The notes: a model not told the origin generated them from the letters alone. A stretch of 64,000 nucleotides of DNA from Adhaeribacter arboris (GCF_003023845.1 NZ_PYFT01000001.1:2108001-2172000), one strand, 5' to 3'; shown: positions 27,598 to 37,081, numbered from the stretch's first letter. A program made the numbers and translations.

Positions 27598-28944
27598 ATG
27601 AGTTATTGGCGGCAATACAGGCAATTCACGGAAAAAAATTTACTAGGCAAGAATAAACCAGAGATAGAAGATTTGGCTTATTGGCGCGATAAAGTTTTTA
27701 CGAATGCCATTGTATTTTTTTTACCGGTAAGTTTAGTGGCTTTAATCCCGGGCGTATGGGTGTCGTTAAAAGAAGGCTTATTATTTTTAGCTTTCGTTGA
27801 TATTGTAACCGTTCTTTCTTTTGTTCTGATTGCTTTTCATACCCGTTTAAGTTTAGCTTTCCGGAAAGTTTTAGCTATGGCCATGCTCTATCTGTTGGCC
27901 GTGATATTGCTTCTTTTTTTGGGTTCTTTCGGGCCAGGCTTATTATATCTGTTAACCATCACTATTTTTACAGCTCTAATTTTTCCGGTAGCCGTTGCGT
28001 ACAAAAGTATTGGCCTTAACATAGTTATCTGCGTGGTTATTGCGCTCATTATTCATCTTAAGCTGCTAAACTCGTCTTTAACGCAGTTATATAATGCAGA
28101 AGCCTGGATAGCGGTTTCTTCTAATCTTATTTGTTTGAATGTGGTTTGTGTAGCGCTGTTGGATATGCTGGTGAAGGGTTTACAAAAGACGATAACCCAG
28201 GAAGCGCACTTACAGATGCAATTAAAGGAAGAAAGCACAAAACTGGAGCACCTAATTGAAACCTTAAAGCTCAAGAATCAAGAATTAGAACAATTTGCCT
28301 TTATCACTTCTCACGACCTCCAGGAGCCTTTGCGTACCATTACCACCGTGGTTGATAATCTGGAACAACAAAATAAAGGGGAACTGAACGAAATGACCTC
28401 TGTTTACCTCGGCTTTATAGCGCAATCAGCGGTAAGAATGCGCACTTTAATAACGGGTTTACTGGAATACTCCCGGCTGGGAAAAGATAAATTGCTGGAG
28501 AAAGTGGATTGTAATAAGGTTCTGCACGAATGTTTAACCGATTTAAGGGCGTACATCCAGGAAAACCAGGCCACTATTACGAGTAGCTCCCTACCTGAAC
28601 TACAGGCCTACGGATTAGAATTAAAATTATTGTTTCAGAATCTCATTAGTAATGCCATCAAATTTCGTCAGAAAAATATTTCCCCGCAGATTAGAATAAC
28701 TGCCGTACAAGAGGCTAATTACTGGGTATTTTCGGTAGCCGATAACGGCATTGGGATTGAGGAACGATTCCGGGAAAAGATATTTGTTATTTTTCACCGG
28801 TTACATTCCCGAACTGCTTACGAAGGTACGGGTATCGGACTGGCCCATTGCCGGAAAATTGCGGAATTACACCGGGGTAAAATTTGGGTGGAAGCCAACC
28901 CGGAAGGAGGCAGTATATTTCGTTTTAAGATACTTATTATTTAG
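27598..28944 (+). CDS. Membrane sensor histidine kinase
   Basis: 448 residues. About seven membrane helices occupy residues 30-200, then a short coiled coil (EESTKLEHLIETLKLKNQELEQ), a HisKA domain with H239 in ITSHDLQEPLRT, and an HATPase domain with the N box NLISNAIKFRQ, a DNGIGI G1 box and GTGIGLAHC. The DLQEPLR variant of the H box is common among Bacteroidetes kinases related to phytochrome and hybrid types. No PAS, HAMP or periplasmic domain is seen, so the signal is probably sensed within the membrane. A single-receiver response regulator starts 11 bases downstream. Confidence 0.88.
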   Translation: MSYWRQYRQFTEKNLLGKNKPEIEDLAYWRDKVFTNAIVFFLPVSLVALIPGVWVSLKEGLLFLAFVDIVTVLSFVLIAFHTRLSLAFRKVLAMAMLYLLAVILLLFLGSFGPGLLYLLTITIFTALIFPVAVAYKSIGLNIVICVVIALIIHLKLLNSSLTQLYNAEAWIAVSSNLICLNVVCVALLDMLVKGLQKTITQEAHLQMQLKEESTKLEHLIETLKLKNQELEQFAFITSHDLQEPLRTITTVVDNLEQQNKGELNEMTSVYLGFIAQSAVRMRTLITGLLEYSRLGKDKLLEKVDCNKVLHECLTDLRAYIQENQATITSSSLPELQAYGLELKLLFQNLISNAIKFRQKNISPQIRITAVQEANYWVFSVADNGIGIEERFREKIFVIFHRLHSRTAYEGTGIGLAHCRKIAELHRGKIWVEANPEGGSIFRFKILII

Positions 28945-28955
28945 ATTCGATAACT

Positions 28956-29363
28956 ATGAGTAGAAGATTAAACGTTTTGTTAATTGATGATGATCCGACA
29001 ACTAATTTTTTACATAAACGGACGCTGAATAGAACCCAATTAACCCGAACGATCCAGGTGGCCGAAACGGTACAAGAAGCTTTAGACCTTTTACAAAGCC
29101 CGGACTGGGCAGAACAGGAAAAACCAGAACTTATTTTTCTGGATTTGAATCTGCCCGGCCTGACTGGCTGGGACTTTATCGATGAGTATAAAAAAATAGA
29201 GTCCGATAATCATAATCCCCCCATCATTATTATCCTGTCCGCATCGGTAAATTACGACGACGAAAAAAAAGCAAAAGAAATTGCCGAAGTGGCTGAATTC
29301 CGGCGCAAACCTTTAACCGTAGAAATGCTTCATGAAATTATTGACCACTACTTTTCTGCCTAG
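28956..29363 (+). CDS. Single-domain response regulator (receiver only)
   Basis: 135 residues, CheY-like receiver only. The acidic pocket is D11-D13 (LIDDDP), the phosphoacceptor D63 in FLDLNLPG and the conserved lysine K118 in RRKPL. There is no DNA-binding or enzymatic output domain, so it must act by protein contact or as a phosphate relay. The receiver is longer in the alpha1-beta2 region than CheY, a form often found beside Bacteroidetes kinases of the phytochrome-like type. Cotranscribed with the kinase. Confidence 0.88.
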   Translation: MSRRLNVLLIDDDPTTNFLHKRTLNRTQLTRTIQVAETVQEALDLLQSPDWAEQEKPELIFLDLNLPGLTGWDFIDEYKKIESDNHNPPIIIILSASVNYDDEKKAKEIAEVAEFRRKPLTVEMLHEIIDHYFSA

Positions 29364-29461
29364 TCATAGCTAGTAACTATAACAAAACCAGGCGCTCCTT
29401 AACAAGCTTTAAAAAGTATTTTACTTGTGTTGAAATAAGGGTCTTACTACTCGTAAACAAA

Positions 29462-30838
29462 TCAGAATAACAACGAGAAAACCGTTTGCTTGCCCGACTG
29501 GCTGCTTACCCGCAAAGTGCCGCGGTGCAAACGCATAATTTGCCGCGATAAACTTAAACCAATGCCGGAACCTTCTTTTTTGGTAGTGTAAAACGGAATA
29601 AAAATTTTGTCAATAATATCATCCGGAATACCCGGTCCGTTGTCCTTTACATCAATTCGCACCCGGTTATTTTCCATGGGGTCGCAATAAGCAAATACTT
29701 CTACCTGCGGATTTTCGCAACCCACGCAGGCCTCCATGGCATTTTTAATCAGGTTTATTAATACTTGGCTAATCAACTCAACGTCGGCGGAAATTTCCAT
29801 ATCATCTTTGGGTACGTACAAAGCAAATTTTACTTTATGATACCCCATTTCGGTGCGCATTAAAGCATCGATTTGCTCAAATAAAGTTTTTAGTTTCACT
29901 GACTTCAAGACGGGTTTCGGTACCCGGGCCAATTTGCGGTAATCGTGCACAAAGTGCAGTAAACCTTCGCTCCGTTTTTCAATGGTTAGTAAACCGGTTT
30001 GCACATCCGCCATTACGTCTTCGTCTATAGCCACCTGACCGCCAGCCGTTTGAGTAATTAAATCCTGCGCCACCAAATCGTGGATGCTCGACGCCAGCGA
30101 AACTACCGGCGTAATGGAATTCATAATTTCGTGCGATAATACCCGAATCAATTTCTGCCAGGCCTCTAGTTCCTGTTCTTCCATTTCCGAGCGAATGTTT
30201 TGCAGCGAAATAATTTTTAACTGCTCTCCTTGTAATTGCAATTGCGTGGCCCGCAAAGCCAGCGATAAAGAATCCTCTTCCCGGTTAATGGTCACCATTT
30301 TACTGTCGCCAGTTTCCAGACTATATAGAGTAGTCAACAACTCCAGGCTGGTGCGCTCTAAAGCCTGGATGTTTTTTAAATAAGGTAACCGGAGTATTTC
30401 TTTAGCTGCTTTATTAAACAATTTGACTTCTCCTTCGGCATCAAAAACTAAAATGCCGATGCTCATGTGTTCCACAATGGTTTGGAGGTACAAATGATTG
30501 GCTTCTTTCTCGGCTTTAATCCGCTGAAAAGCTATTATTACTTCGTTAAACTCGTGGTACAACGATTGAAAAGTGGTGTTTTTACCTTCCGGGGCAAAGC
30601 GTTGCGTAAAATCGGAGTACCGAATAGCCGAAAAAAATCGGGTAAGTTCCCGGTTGGTTTGCTCTACGTACTCGAGCAGAAAATAAACTTGGGCAATAAT
30701 AACCAGCAACAAGCAAAAGGCCGATACATACCAATGCTGATAAATCAAGACGAAAGCCAAAAGGCTAATGGTTAATACCAGTTTGAGTATTTTGAGCAGC
30801 AGGCGGACGCGAAAATTATTATAGACCATGCTTCTCAA
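29462..30838 (-). CDS. NtrB/NtrY-type sensor histidine kinase
   Basis: 458 residues. Two membrane helices near the N-terminus (LVLTISLLAFVLIYQ and the following segment), a HAMP-like linker, a PAS domain around residues 105-185 (IVEHMSIGILVFDAEGEVKLFN), HisKA with H236 in LSHEIMNSITPVVS, and HATPase (DNGPGIP, GSGIGLSLSRQ). It overlaps the end of the sigma-54 regulator gene by 20 bases (an internal ATG would reduce this to 11), so the two are translated together. It probably phosphorylates that regulator in response to a membrane or cytoplasmic signal; the signal is unknown. Confidence 0.88.
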   Translation of the reverse strand: MRSMVYNNFRVRLLLKILKLVLTISLLAFVLIYQHWYVSAFCLLLVIIAQVYFLLEYVEQTNRELTRFFSAIRYSDFTQRFAPEGKNTTFQSLYHEFNEVIIAFQRIKAEKEANHLYLQTIVEHMSIGILVFDAEGEVKLFNKAAKEILRLPYLKNIQALERTSLELLTTLYSLETGDSKMVTINREEDSLSLALRATQLQLQGEQLKIISLQNIRSEMEEQELEAWQKLIRVLSHEIMNSITPVVSLASSIHDLVAQDLITQTAGGQVAIDEDVMADVQTGLLTIEKRSEGLLHFVHDYRKLARVPKPVLKSVKLKTLFEQIDALMRTEMGYHKVKFALYVPKDDMEISADVELISQVLINLIKNAMEACVGCENPQVEVFAYCDPMENNRVRIDVKDNGPGIPDDIIDKIFIPFYTTKKEGSGIGLSLSRQIMRLHRGTLRVSSQSGKQTVFSLLF

Positions 30839-32195
30839 TTCGGCGGTAAAGGGCGGTGCGGGTAATGCCTAGTTCGCGGGCGGCGTGGGTAATGTTACCG
30901 GCATATTTGGCCAGCATTTTCTGCACCATTAATTTTTCGAGCGCATCCAGCGTTAAATCCGCCTCTAGGTTTGTTTCGTTTTTGTGAGGAGACGGAGCAA
31001 AGCCAAAATCAGAAACCCGCAAAGCTTTTTCATCGCTCATAATTACGGCGCGTTCAATGGCGTGGTCGAGTTCGCGAATGTTGCCGGGCCAATGGTATTC
31101 GGCTAATTTTTTTAACGTTTCAGTTTCCAGTTCCAGATTCGGTTTCTGATACTTACGCCGGTAATTATTCAGAAAATGTTCGGCTAATAATTTTATATCT
31201 TCTTTCCGTTCCCGCAAGGGTGGCAGATGAATTTCTACGGTATTAATCCGGTACAGCAAATCTTGCCGAAAACGCCCTTGACTTACCATTTCGTGCAGCG
31301 GCATGTTAGTAGCGCTCACTAACCGAATATTAATCGGAATAGGTTTATTCGTTCCTAAACGAATAATCTGGCGACTTTGTAAAGCAGTGAGTAATTTTGC
31401 CTGCAGCGGCAAAGTAAGATTCCCAATTTCGTCGAGGAAAAGGGTTCCGCCCGAAGCAGTTTCAAAACGGCCGGCGCGGTCTTCTTTGGCATCGGTGTAA
31501 GCTCCCTTGGCATGCCCGAATAATTCACTTTCGAACAAAGTTTCGCTTACCGCTCCTAAATCCACGTTTATAAAAGCTTCGGCGCTTCGCGGTGATTGCC
31601 GGTGCAAAGCGCGCGCGGCTAATTCTTTACCCGTACCATTTTCTCCTAAAATTAAAACGTTCGCATCGGTGGGTCCAACTTTCTCAATGGTTTGGTAAAC
31701 CTTCTGCATGGCGGGGGAAACCCCAATAAACTCGCCGTAGTTTTTCTCAATGGTTTGCGTAATGTGCTGCTGCCGCGCCATTAAGTGGCGCACCTGCGTT
31801 TTAGACTTACTAAGTTGCGTGGCGGAAAGCAAAGTAGCCAGCAGTTTTTCGTTTTGCCAGGGCTTTAGCACGAAATCCGTGGCTCCTTCTTTTAAGGCTT
31901 TAACGGCAATTTCTACGTCGCCGTAAGCGGTAATTAAAATAACTACGGCATTGGGGTCGCGTTCCAGAATTTCTTTCAGCCAATCAAAACCTTCCCGACT
32001 GGAAGTAGCGCCGATGGAATAATTCATGTCGAGCATTATTACGTCAAAATGCTCATTTTGCATCAGGTACGGTATCCGGTTGGGATTAGACTCCGTGCGG
32101 ACGTAGGTAAAATGCTGTTTTAAAAAAATCCGGCCCGCTGTCAGGATATCTTCCTGGTCATCCACAATTAAAATTTTCGCGTCGGTTTTAGCCAT
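30819..32195 (-). CDS. Sigma-54-dependent response regulator (NtrC family)
   Basis: 458 residues in the standard order: receiver (D12/D13, phosphoacceptor D56 in MLDMNYS), AAA+ domain with Walker A GENGTGKE (K190), and a C-terminal Fis-type helix-turn-helix (ITHAARELGITRTALYRRI). The loop that touches sigma-54 normally reads GAFTGA; here it is GAYTDA (231-236), a variant common in Bacteroidetes regulators of this type. It is divergent from a MacB-like ABC transporter operon that has a sigma-54-like promoter, so it very likely activates it. The start ATG gives a normal length. Confidence 0.92.
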   Translation of the reverse strand: MAKTDAKILIVDDQEDILTAGRIFLKQHFTYVRTESNPNRIPYLMQNEHFDVIMLDMNYSIGATSSREGFDWLKEILERDPNAVVILITAYGDVEIAVKALKEGATDFVLKPWQNEKLLATLLSATQLSKSKTQVRHLMARQQHITQTIEKNYGEFIGVSPAMQKVYQTIEKVGPTDANVLILGENGTGKELAARALHRQSPRSAEAFINVDLGAVSETLFESELFGHAKGAYTDAKEDRAGRFETASGGTLFLDEIGNLTLPLQAKLLTALQSRQIIRLGTNKPIPINIRLVSATNMPLHEMVSQGRFRQDLLYRINTVEIHLPPLRERKEDIKLLAEHFLNNYRRKYQKPNLELETETLKKLAEYHWPGNIRELDHAIERAVIMSDEKALRVSDFGFAPSPHKNETNLEADLTLDALEKLMVQKMLAKYAGNITHAARELGITRTALYRRIEKHGL

Positions 32196-32638
32196 ATGCA
32201 GGCGCGTCTGGAAAGAATTAAAATTTGATTATTTGTAAGATACGGTTTTTACCTTATTGCTCTTACCCCTGGGATGCACAACTAAAATGCCATTATAGGT
32301 ACAAAGCCATCACTCTGCTCGTTATCAAGGCCTTACCTATTGCCTCCTGTCCAAATTTAATAAAATATTCAAGCAAGTGTTCGATTTCAGGCATAATATG
32401 TTCGTTATCGTACACTAATCCTTTACAAGCTATTCCGCTATTATTTTAAACCACTGACTTACAACTAATTAACAAACATGGCATTCTTATTGGATTTCCC
32501 GATGCCTAAATAATAACAAGTAAATCGTTAAAATTAAGGATAGAAAATACTTTAAATAACGGAATCATTTAAGTTTTTATAAATTGTTGCTAATGAATAA
32601 ATTGCCTATAGCTGAAGCAAGAAGTTACATTACGGTTC
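32196..32638. other. Divergent control region between the NtrC-type gene and the ABC transporter
   Basis: 443 bases. Holds the sigma-54-like promoter at 32479-32494 (separate entry). A minus-strand TAAATTTG at 32352-32359 matches the -7 consensus and could serve the regulator gene, although no -33 element is correctly spaced. No clear enhancer repeats were identified. Confidence 0.4.
32479..32494 (+). promoter_or_regulatory. Sigma-54-type (-24/-12) promoter of the ABC transporter operon
   Basis: TGGCATTCTTATTGGA compared with the consensus TGGCACGnnnnTTGCW: the TGGCA block and the TTG block are conserved and the two G-G/G-C dinucleotides are separated by the required 10 bases. Mismatches are C to T at position 6 and C to G at position 15. 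It lies 145 bases before the ATPase start codon, beside a divergent NtrC-type activator gene. Confidence 0.55.
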
Positions 32639-33340
32639 ATGATTCAAACCATTAATCTGCAAAAGAAATACACTACCGATGAAGTCGAAACAACGGCTTT
32701 GAACCGGGTTAACCTGGAGATTAACGATGGTGAATTTGTCGCTATTATGGGGCCATCGGGTTGCGGAAAATCTACCCTCCTGAATATTTTAGGTTTACTT
32801 GATAATCCTACGGCCGGTGAATTTTATTTTCAAGGGCAGAATGTGGCGCAATACAACGAAAGGCAGCGGGCCGATTTACGAAAAACCAGCATTGGATTTG
32901 TATTTCAGAGCTTTAATTTAATTGAAGAACTAACGGTGTACGAAAATATTGAATTGCCCCTGATTTACCAGAAGTTATCGTCAACGGAAATTAACTACCG
33001 GGTAACAACCGCTTTGGAAAGATTACAGATAGCGCACCGGGGCCAGCATTTTCCGCAGCAACTATCGGGTGGTCAGCAGCAGCGGGTGGCTATTGCCCGA
33101 TCAATTGTTTGTTCGCCGCAGATAATTTTGGCCGATGAACCCACGGGTAATTTAGATTCTGCTACGGGTCAGGAAGTAATGAACCTGCTCGCCGAATTAA
33201 ATGAGTCGGGCACCACTATTATTATGGTAACGCATTCTCCCACCGATGCCGAGTACAGCCGCCGGATAATCCGGCTGTTTGATGGAGAAGTAATAACCGA
33301 AAATACGAAGAAACCTGCCTATGCTAAAGAACTACTTTAA
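32639..33340 (+). CDS. ABC transporter ATP-binding protein (MacB/LolD type)
   Basis: 233-residue ATPase subunit. Walker A is GPSGCGKST, the Q loop lies in VFQSFNLI, the signature is LSGGQQQRVAIARS, Walker B is IILADEPTGNLDS and the H loop is VTHSP. The sequence type (short, with TIQTxNLxKxY start and EPTGNLDS) is that of MacB/LolD/FtsE-like mechanotransmission ABC systems rather than importers. The permease gene begins inside its last codons (20-base overlap). Probably the energising subunit of a system that moves lipoproteins, antimicrobial peptides or other envelope substances; the cargo is unknown. Confidence 0.92.
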   Translation: MIQTINLQKKYTTDEVETTALNRVNLEINDGEFVAIMGPSGCGKSTLLNILGLLDNPTAGEFYFQGQNVAQYNERQRADLRKTSIGFVFQSFNLIEELTVYENIELPLIYQKLSSTEINYRVTTALERLQIAHRGQHFPQQLSGGQQQRVAIARSIVCSPQIILADEPTGNLDSATGQEVMNLLAELNESGTTIIMVTHSPTDAEYSRRIIRLFDGEVITENTKKPAYAKELL

Positions 33341-35714
33341 AATAGCCTGGCGTAATTTATTACGCAACAAAGCATATTCGGCCATTAACATTGCGGGTTT
33401 AGCTACCGGTATTTCAGCGTGTATTCTTATATTTTTCTATGTAAAGCACGAGCTTACCTACGAACAGCAATTTGATAAATACGACCGCATTTACCGGGTT
33501 GTGACGGACATAAATTTGGAAGGTCAGCAAGATAAATTTGCGCGTTCACCGGCGCCTTTGGCCGCGGCTATGCAAAAAGATTACCCCGCAATAGAAAAAG
33601 TTGCCCGCTTATTACCGCTGAACAAACAAACGGTTTGGCTCGAGGATAAGGCTTACAACGAAGAAGGCCTTTTTTTTGCCGACAGTACGTTCTTTGACAT
33701 ATTTTCTTACGAATTCTTGGTGGGCAACCCGCGTACGGCGCTGCAAATAGCCCGAACGGTAGTTATTTCCGACCGATTAGCTGAAAAATACTTTGATTCG
33801 GTAGACAATGCCATGGGCCAGGTATTACAATTCAGCAACAATGCCTACGTGGTAACCGGAGTTTTTAAAGACGATCATCATTCGCACATTGAAGCAAACA
33901 TGTTTCTGTCGGAGCGAACTTTAAAATACTCTTACGCTGATTCGGCAAATTATACCTGGTTCCCGATGGCTTGGTTCACTTATATTTTACTTCCTGAATC
34001 GGCCCAGGAGAGTTCCATTCAGCAAGAATTAGATCACTTATATAATCAGAAAGTAGCTCCCTGGTTAGAAAAATACGAGGTAAGTGCCCGGTTAAGATTT
34101 TCGCTGCAACCCATTTCGGCCATTCATTTAACTTCCGACCGCACCTATGATATTTCACCGGCCGGCAATAAATCGTACGTGTATATTTTTAGTTTTGTCG
34201 CCGTATTTATTCTCCTCATTGCCTGTATCAATTACATGAATTTGGCGACGGCCCGCTCCTCGAAGCGGGCACGCGAAGTAGGTTTACGCAAAGTAGTAGG
34301 CGCTCATCGAGCGCAGTTGGTCTGGCAGTTTGTGGGCGAATCAGTCCTGATTACTTTAATGGCCATTCTTTTGGCGGTAGCATCCGTAGAAATAATGCTG
34401 CCTTTCTTTAACGCGCTTACCGGTAAAGATTTTACGCACGCATCGTTTACCGAACCTTCCTTTATCGGCACCCTGGCTCTAATTGTGTTGTTTGTAGGTT
34501 TAATAGCTGGCAGTTATCCCGCGTTCTTTTTATCGAAATTTAAACCCGCCGAAGTACTGAAGAACGATAAAAATCCGCGTAGCAATGCTTTTTTCCGGAA
34601 AGGATTAGTGGTAGTGCAGTTTACTATTTCGCTTATCTTAATCAGCGGTACGCTCATTGTATACCGGCAAATGCAATTTTTAAAAAATTCAGAACTCGGT
34701 TTTCAAAAAGAACAATTACTGGTAATTGAAGTCCCGCTCGGCGATTCTAGCTTAACCAACAGCCTGCCCAAAATAAAAGCGAAAATGTTACAGCAACCCA
34801 ACGTGGAGAAAGTGTCCACGAGTGTTCAGATTCCGGGTGAACGTACGGTACGAGTATTAGTGCAGACCCAAGTTAAAGAGCAGGTGGTAGAAAAAACCAT
34901 GGCCGCTATGTTCGTCGACCACGATTTCATTGATTTAATGGGTATTAAACTTTTAAAAGGAAGAAATTTTTCGAAAAATGATCCCACTGATTTAAAAGGA
35001 GCTTATTTAATAAACGAAGCAGCGGCACGAGACCTAGGCTGGAAAGATCCGCTCGGCAAGAAATTAGCCATGGGCGACTATGATTCCAGTACGGTAGTAG
35101 GAGTGATTAAAGACTTCCATTATACTTCGTTACATCATAAAATAGAACCTTTAGTAATAGCCTTATCCCCTACTCCGCCGGCTTATTTATTAGTTCGATT
35201 AAAACCAAATCATTTGCCGTTAACCCTTCGTAAGGTTGAAGCTATCTGGAAAACTTTTGATCCTAAGCACCCAATGGAGTACTTCTTTCTGGACGCTAAT
35301 TTTGCCAAGCAATACCGTTCCGAAGAAAAAATGCTCACTGTTTTCGGGTACTTTGCCGGACTTACTATATTGATTGCGTGTTTGGGATTATTTGGGCTAA
35401 CTTCTTTCACGGCCGAGCAACGCACCAAAGAAATTGGCATTCGTAAAGTTTTAGGCAGTTCCGTTACCGATATTGTTATTCTGCTATCGAAAGATTTTGC
35501 CTTACTCGTTTTAATCTCCATTATACTGGCTTGCCCGGTGGCCTGGTACAGCATGCATTATTGGCTCAAAGATTTCGCTTATCAATTACCGATTCAGTGG
35601 TGGGTATTTGTGGTAGCGGGTGTAGCAGCCTTATTTATTGCCATGTTAACGGTTAGTTTTCAGGCCGCAAAAGCTGCCTGGTTAAATCCGGTAAAAGCTT
35701 TGCGATCGGAATAA
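33321..35714 (+). CDS. ABC transporter permease, double MacB_PCD/FtsX
   Basis: 797 residues. It begins with a helix (YSAINIAGLATGISACILIFFYV), then a large periplasmic MacB-type domain (about 45-270), three helices of the first FtsX unit (AVFILLIACINYMNLATARSSKRAREVGLRK with the typical GLRKVVGA cytoplasmic loop), a second periplasmic domain, and a second FtsX unit with GIRKVLGSS. The duplicated layout is the common Bacteroidetes form of these permeases. It is translated together with the ATPase. Transcription is probably sigma-54-dependent, and a hairpin terminator follows. Confidence 0.92.
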   Translation: MLKNYFKIAWRNLLRNKAYSAINIAGLATGISACILIFFYVKHELTYEQQFDKYDRIYRVVTDINLEGQQDKFARSPAPLAAAMQKDYPAIEKVARLLPLNKQTVWLEDKAYNEEGLFFADSTFFDIFSYEFLVGNPRTALQIARTVVISDRLAEKYFDSVDNAMGQVLQFSNNAYVVTGVFKDDHHSHIEANMFLSERTLKYSYADSANYTWFPMAWFTYILLPESAQESSIQQELDHLYNQKVAPWLEKYEVSARLRFSLQPISAIHLTSDRTYDISPAGNKSYVYIFSFVAVFILLIACINYMNLATARSSKRAREVGLRKVVGAHRAQLVWQFVGESVLITLMAILLAVASVEIMLPFFNALTGKDFTHASFTEPSFIGTLALIVLFVGLIAGSYPAFFLSKFKPAEVLKNDKNPRSNAFFRKGLVVVQFTISLILISGTLIVYRQMQFLKNSELGFQKEQLLVIEVPLGDSSLTNSLPKIKAKMLQQPNVEKVSTSVQIPGERTVRVLVQTQVKEQVVEKTMAAMFVDHDFIDLMGIKLLKGRNFSKNDPTDLKGAYLINEAAARDLGWKDPLGKKLAMGDYDSSTVVGVIKDFHYTSLHHKIEPLVIALSPTPPAYLLVRLKPNHLPLTLRKVEAIWKTFDPKHPMEYFFLDANFAKQYRSEEKMLTVFGYFAGLTILIACLGLFGLTSFTAEQRTKEIGIRKVLGSSVTDIVILLSKDFALLVLISIILACPVAWYSMHYWLKDFAYQLPIQWWVFVVAGVAALFIAMLTVSFQAAKAAWLNPVKALRSE

Positions 35715-35730
35715 ATTATTTGATTTGATT

Positions 35731-35755
35731 CCCTGGTTTTCACCTAAAACCAGGG
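35731..35755 (+). terminator. Hairpin after the ABC permease gene
   Basis: 10-bp perfect stem (35731-35740 with 35746-35755) and a 5-base loop, 17 bases after the permease stop. There is no T run after it. Likely the terminator of the ABC operon. Confidence 0.6.
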
Positions 35756-35801
35756 TTATACATAAAGATTGTTTGTTTTTGTTAAGAACCCCACTGATTT
35801 G

Positions 35802-35870
35802 CACAAGCCTTCTGGGCTTGTGTAATCACCGGGAAAAATGTAGACACCCTCTCCAAGAGGGCTTTTTTTT
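35802..35870 (+). ncRNA. Two hairpins ending in an intrinsic terminator: possible small RNA
   Basis: An 8-bp stem at 35802-35809/35815-35822 is followed by a second hairpin (35847-35852 with 35856-35861) and a run of eight T at 35863-35870, which is a good rho-independent terminator. A terminator some 150 bases beyond the ABC gene, after that gene's own hairpin, hints at an independent short transcript. No promoter was identified, so it might also be a second terminator of the same operon. Confidence 0.4.
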
Positions 35871-36137
35871 GCCTAAAAATTAAATTTTGCTACTTTTTTT
35901 CATCCCAAAGAAAATTTATTTATTAGCTAACACCTTGCTTTTTTGTTACTAATTAAGCTTTTGTAACTATTTTTAAACCAAAAAAACTGATCTATACTTA
36001 ATTTGAGGGATTTTTCAATATTTTCCTGCGTTCAAAATTCATGTTACTTTTTAAGCGTTATTTTCCTTTTTTTCGGGGCCTTGTCCTGTTAAGTTTATAA
36101 CGTCAAAATAAATAATACCGGAAACAACCACAAGGTA
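35871..36137. other. Intergenic region before a hypothetical gene
   Basis: 267 AT-rich bases after the terminator. No promoter consensus is convincing; TAAGTTTA at 36090-36097 resembles a -7 box with one mismatch but lacks a spaced -33. Confidence 0.3.
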
Positions 36138-36602
36138 ATGCGGGAAGTGATAGAAAAATCTTTAGTTGGACTATACAACAAACACAAGGGAAATCATACC
36201 GAGATGGCAGATATAACCCAGTTTGTTAAGTCCTTAGGTTTGTCTACTCCCAACCCGCCTTCTGAGTTGGAATCAACGAATAGTAACAACTGGGCTACCC
36301 AATCAAACTTTCGGAAGAGCACCAAGTTATCCGTTAACCGTCCACAAGCAAGCGTTGCGGGCGAAGTAATGAGTTTAGCTGTAAAAGTATTAGCATTTTT
36401 GAAAATTTCAAAAAATGAGTTTTCTGATTTAGAACCTATTCCTGCTTTACAAACCAAGGATTGGCAGCAGTTAGGGAACTTAATAAAATATTTACTAGAT
36501 AAAAAGTTTGTGATAATTAGAGGGATAGACACAAAAGTTTATGCCCAAATTACACCGTTTGGTTTGCAGTATTTGCATGCCTGCGAAGCGACCGCCTGTT
36601 AG
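36138..36602 (+). CDS. Hypothetical protein, possible winged-helix C-terminus
   Basis: 154 residues. The N-terminus is helical and charged, the middle (about 45-75) is serine/asparagine-rich and looks disordered, and the C-terminal 70 residues (WQQLGNLIKYLLDKKFVIIRG, then VYAQITPFGLQYL) have the helix-helix-strand-wing pattern of a winged-helix fold. I recognise no family. No signal peptide or membrane helix. A second small gene follows 108 bases downstream in the same direction. Confidence 0.6.
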   Translation: MREVIEKSLVGLYNKHKGNHTEMADITQFVKSLGLSTPNPPSELESTNSNNWATQSNFRKSTKLSVNRPQASVAGEVMSLAVKVLAFLKISKNEFSDLEPIPALQTKDWQQLGNLIKYLLDKKFVIIRGIDTKVYAQITPFGLQYLHACEATAC

Positions 36603-36709
36603 GCAGCATTTTAAGCTCAAGAAGCATTAAAATAGCTTCTTTTAAAATATGCCTGAGTAGTTAATGTGTTAGGATGTGCATGGGTTTATTAGGAAAAAAA
36701 TGATCAAAA

Positions 36710-36952
36710 ATGAACATGCCCTTTCCGAAAATTCGCTTTTTACTACTAGCGTTTATGCTTTTGTCTAATGTTAATGGATTGAAAAACAGTTTTAATCCGG
36801 ATGTTGAAAGCCAGCCCATTTTACGAGAGCAGGATATAATAACACCAGGTTTAGTTGCTGATAGTTCCCAGAAACAAACTCCGGAACAGGAAGTTAAAAT
36901 TAAAACTTTGGCGAAAGCACTGGCTCAGGTGAATCAAACAACGACAGAATAA
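36710..36952 (+). CDS. Small exported hypothetical protein
   Basis: 80 residues. An N-terminal signal peptide-like stretch (IRFLLLAFMLLSNVNG) is followed by about 55 hydrophilic residues rich in Gln/Glu/Lys. An alternative start two residues later (M3) is equally possible. No family is recognised. It is followed by a strong terminator about 130 bases downstream. It is kept as a gene because of the plausible signal peptide, but it could be chance. Confidence 0.4.
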   Translation: MNMPFPKIRFLLLAFMLLSNVNGLKNSFNPDVESQPILREQDIITPGLVADSSQKQTPEQEVKIKTLAKALAQVNQTTTE

Positions 36953-37081
36953 CTGTTTAAAAAGAGATGGTAACTGCTTAACCGCAGAAATAAATAGAAT
37001 AAAAATTTACTCTTCTGTTTATGGAAGTAAGTTTTAGAAAGATTTTAGTAAGTATACTTTATTAGTTGGTTGGTGTTTATC

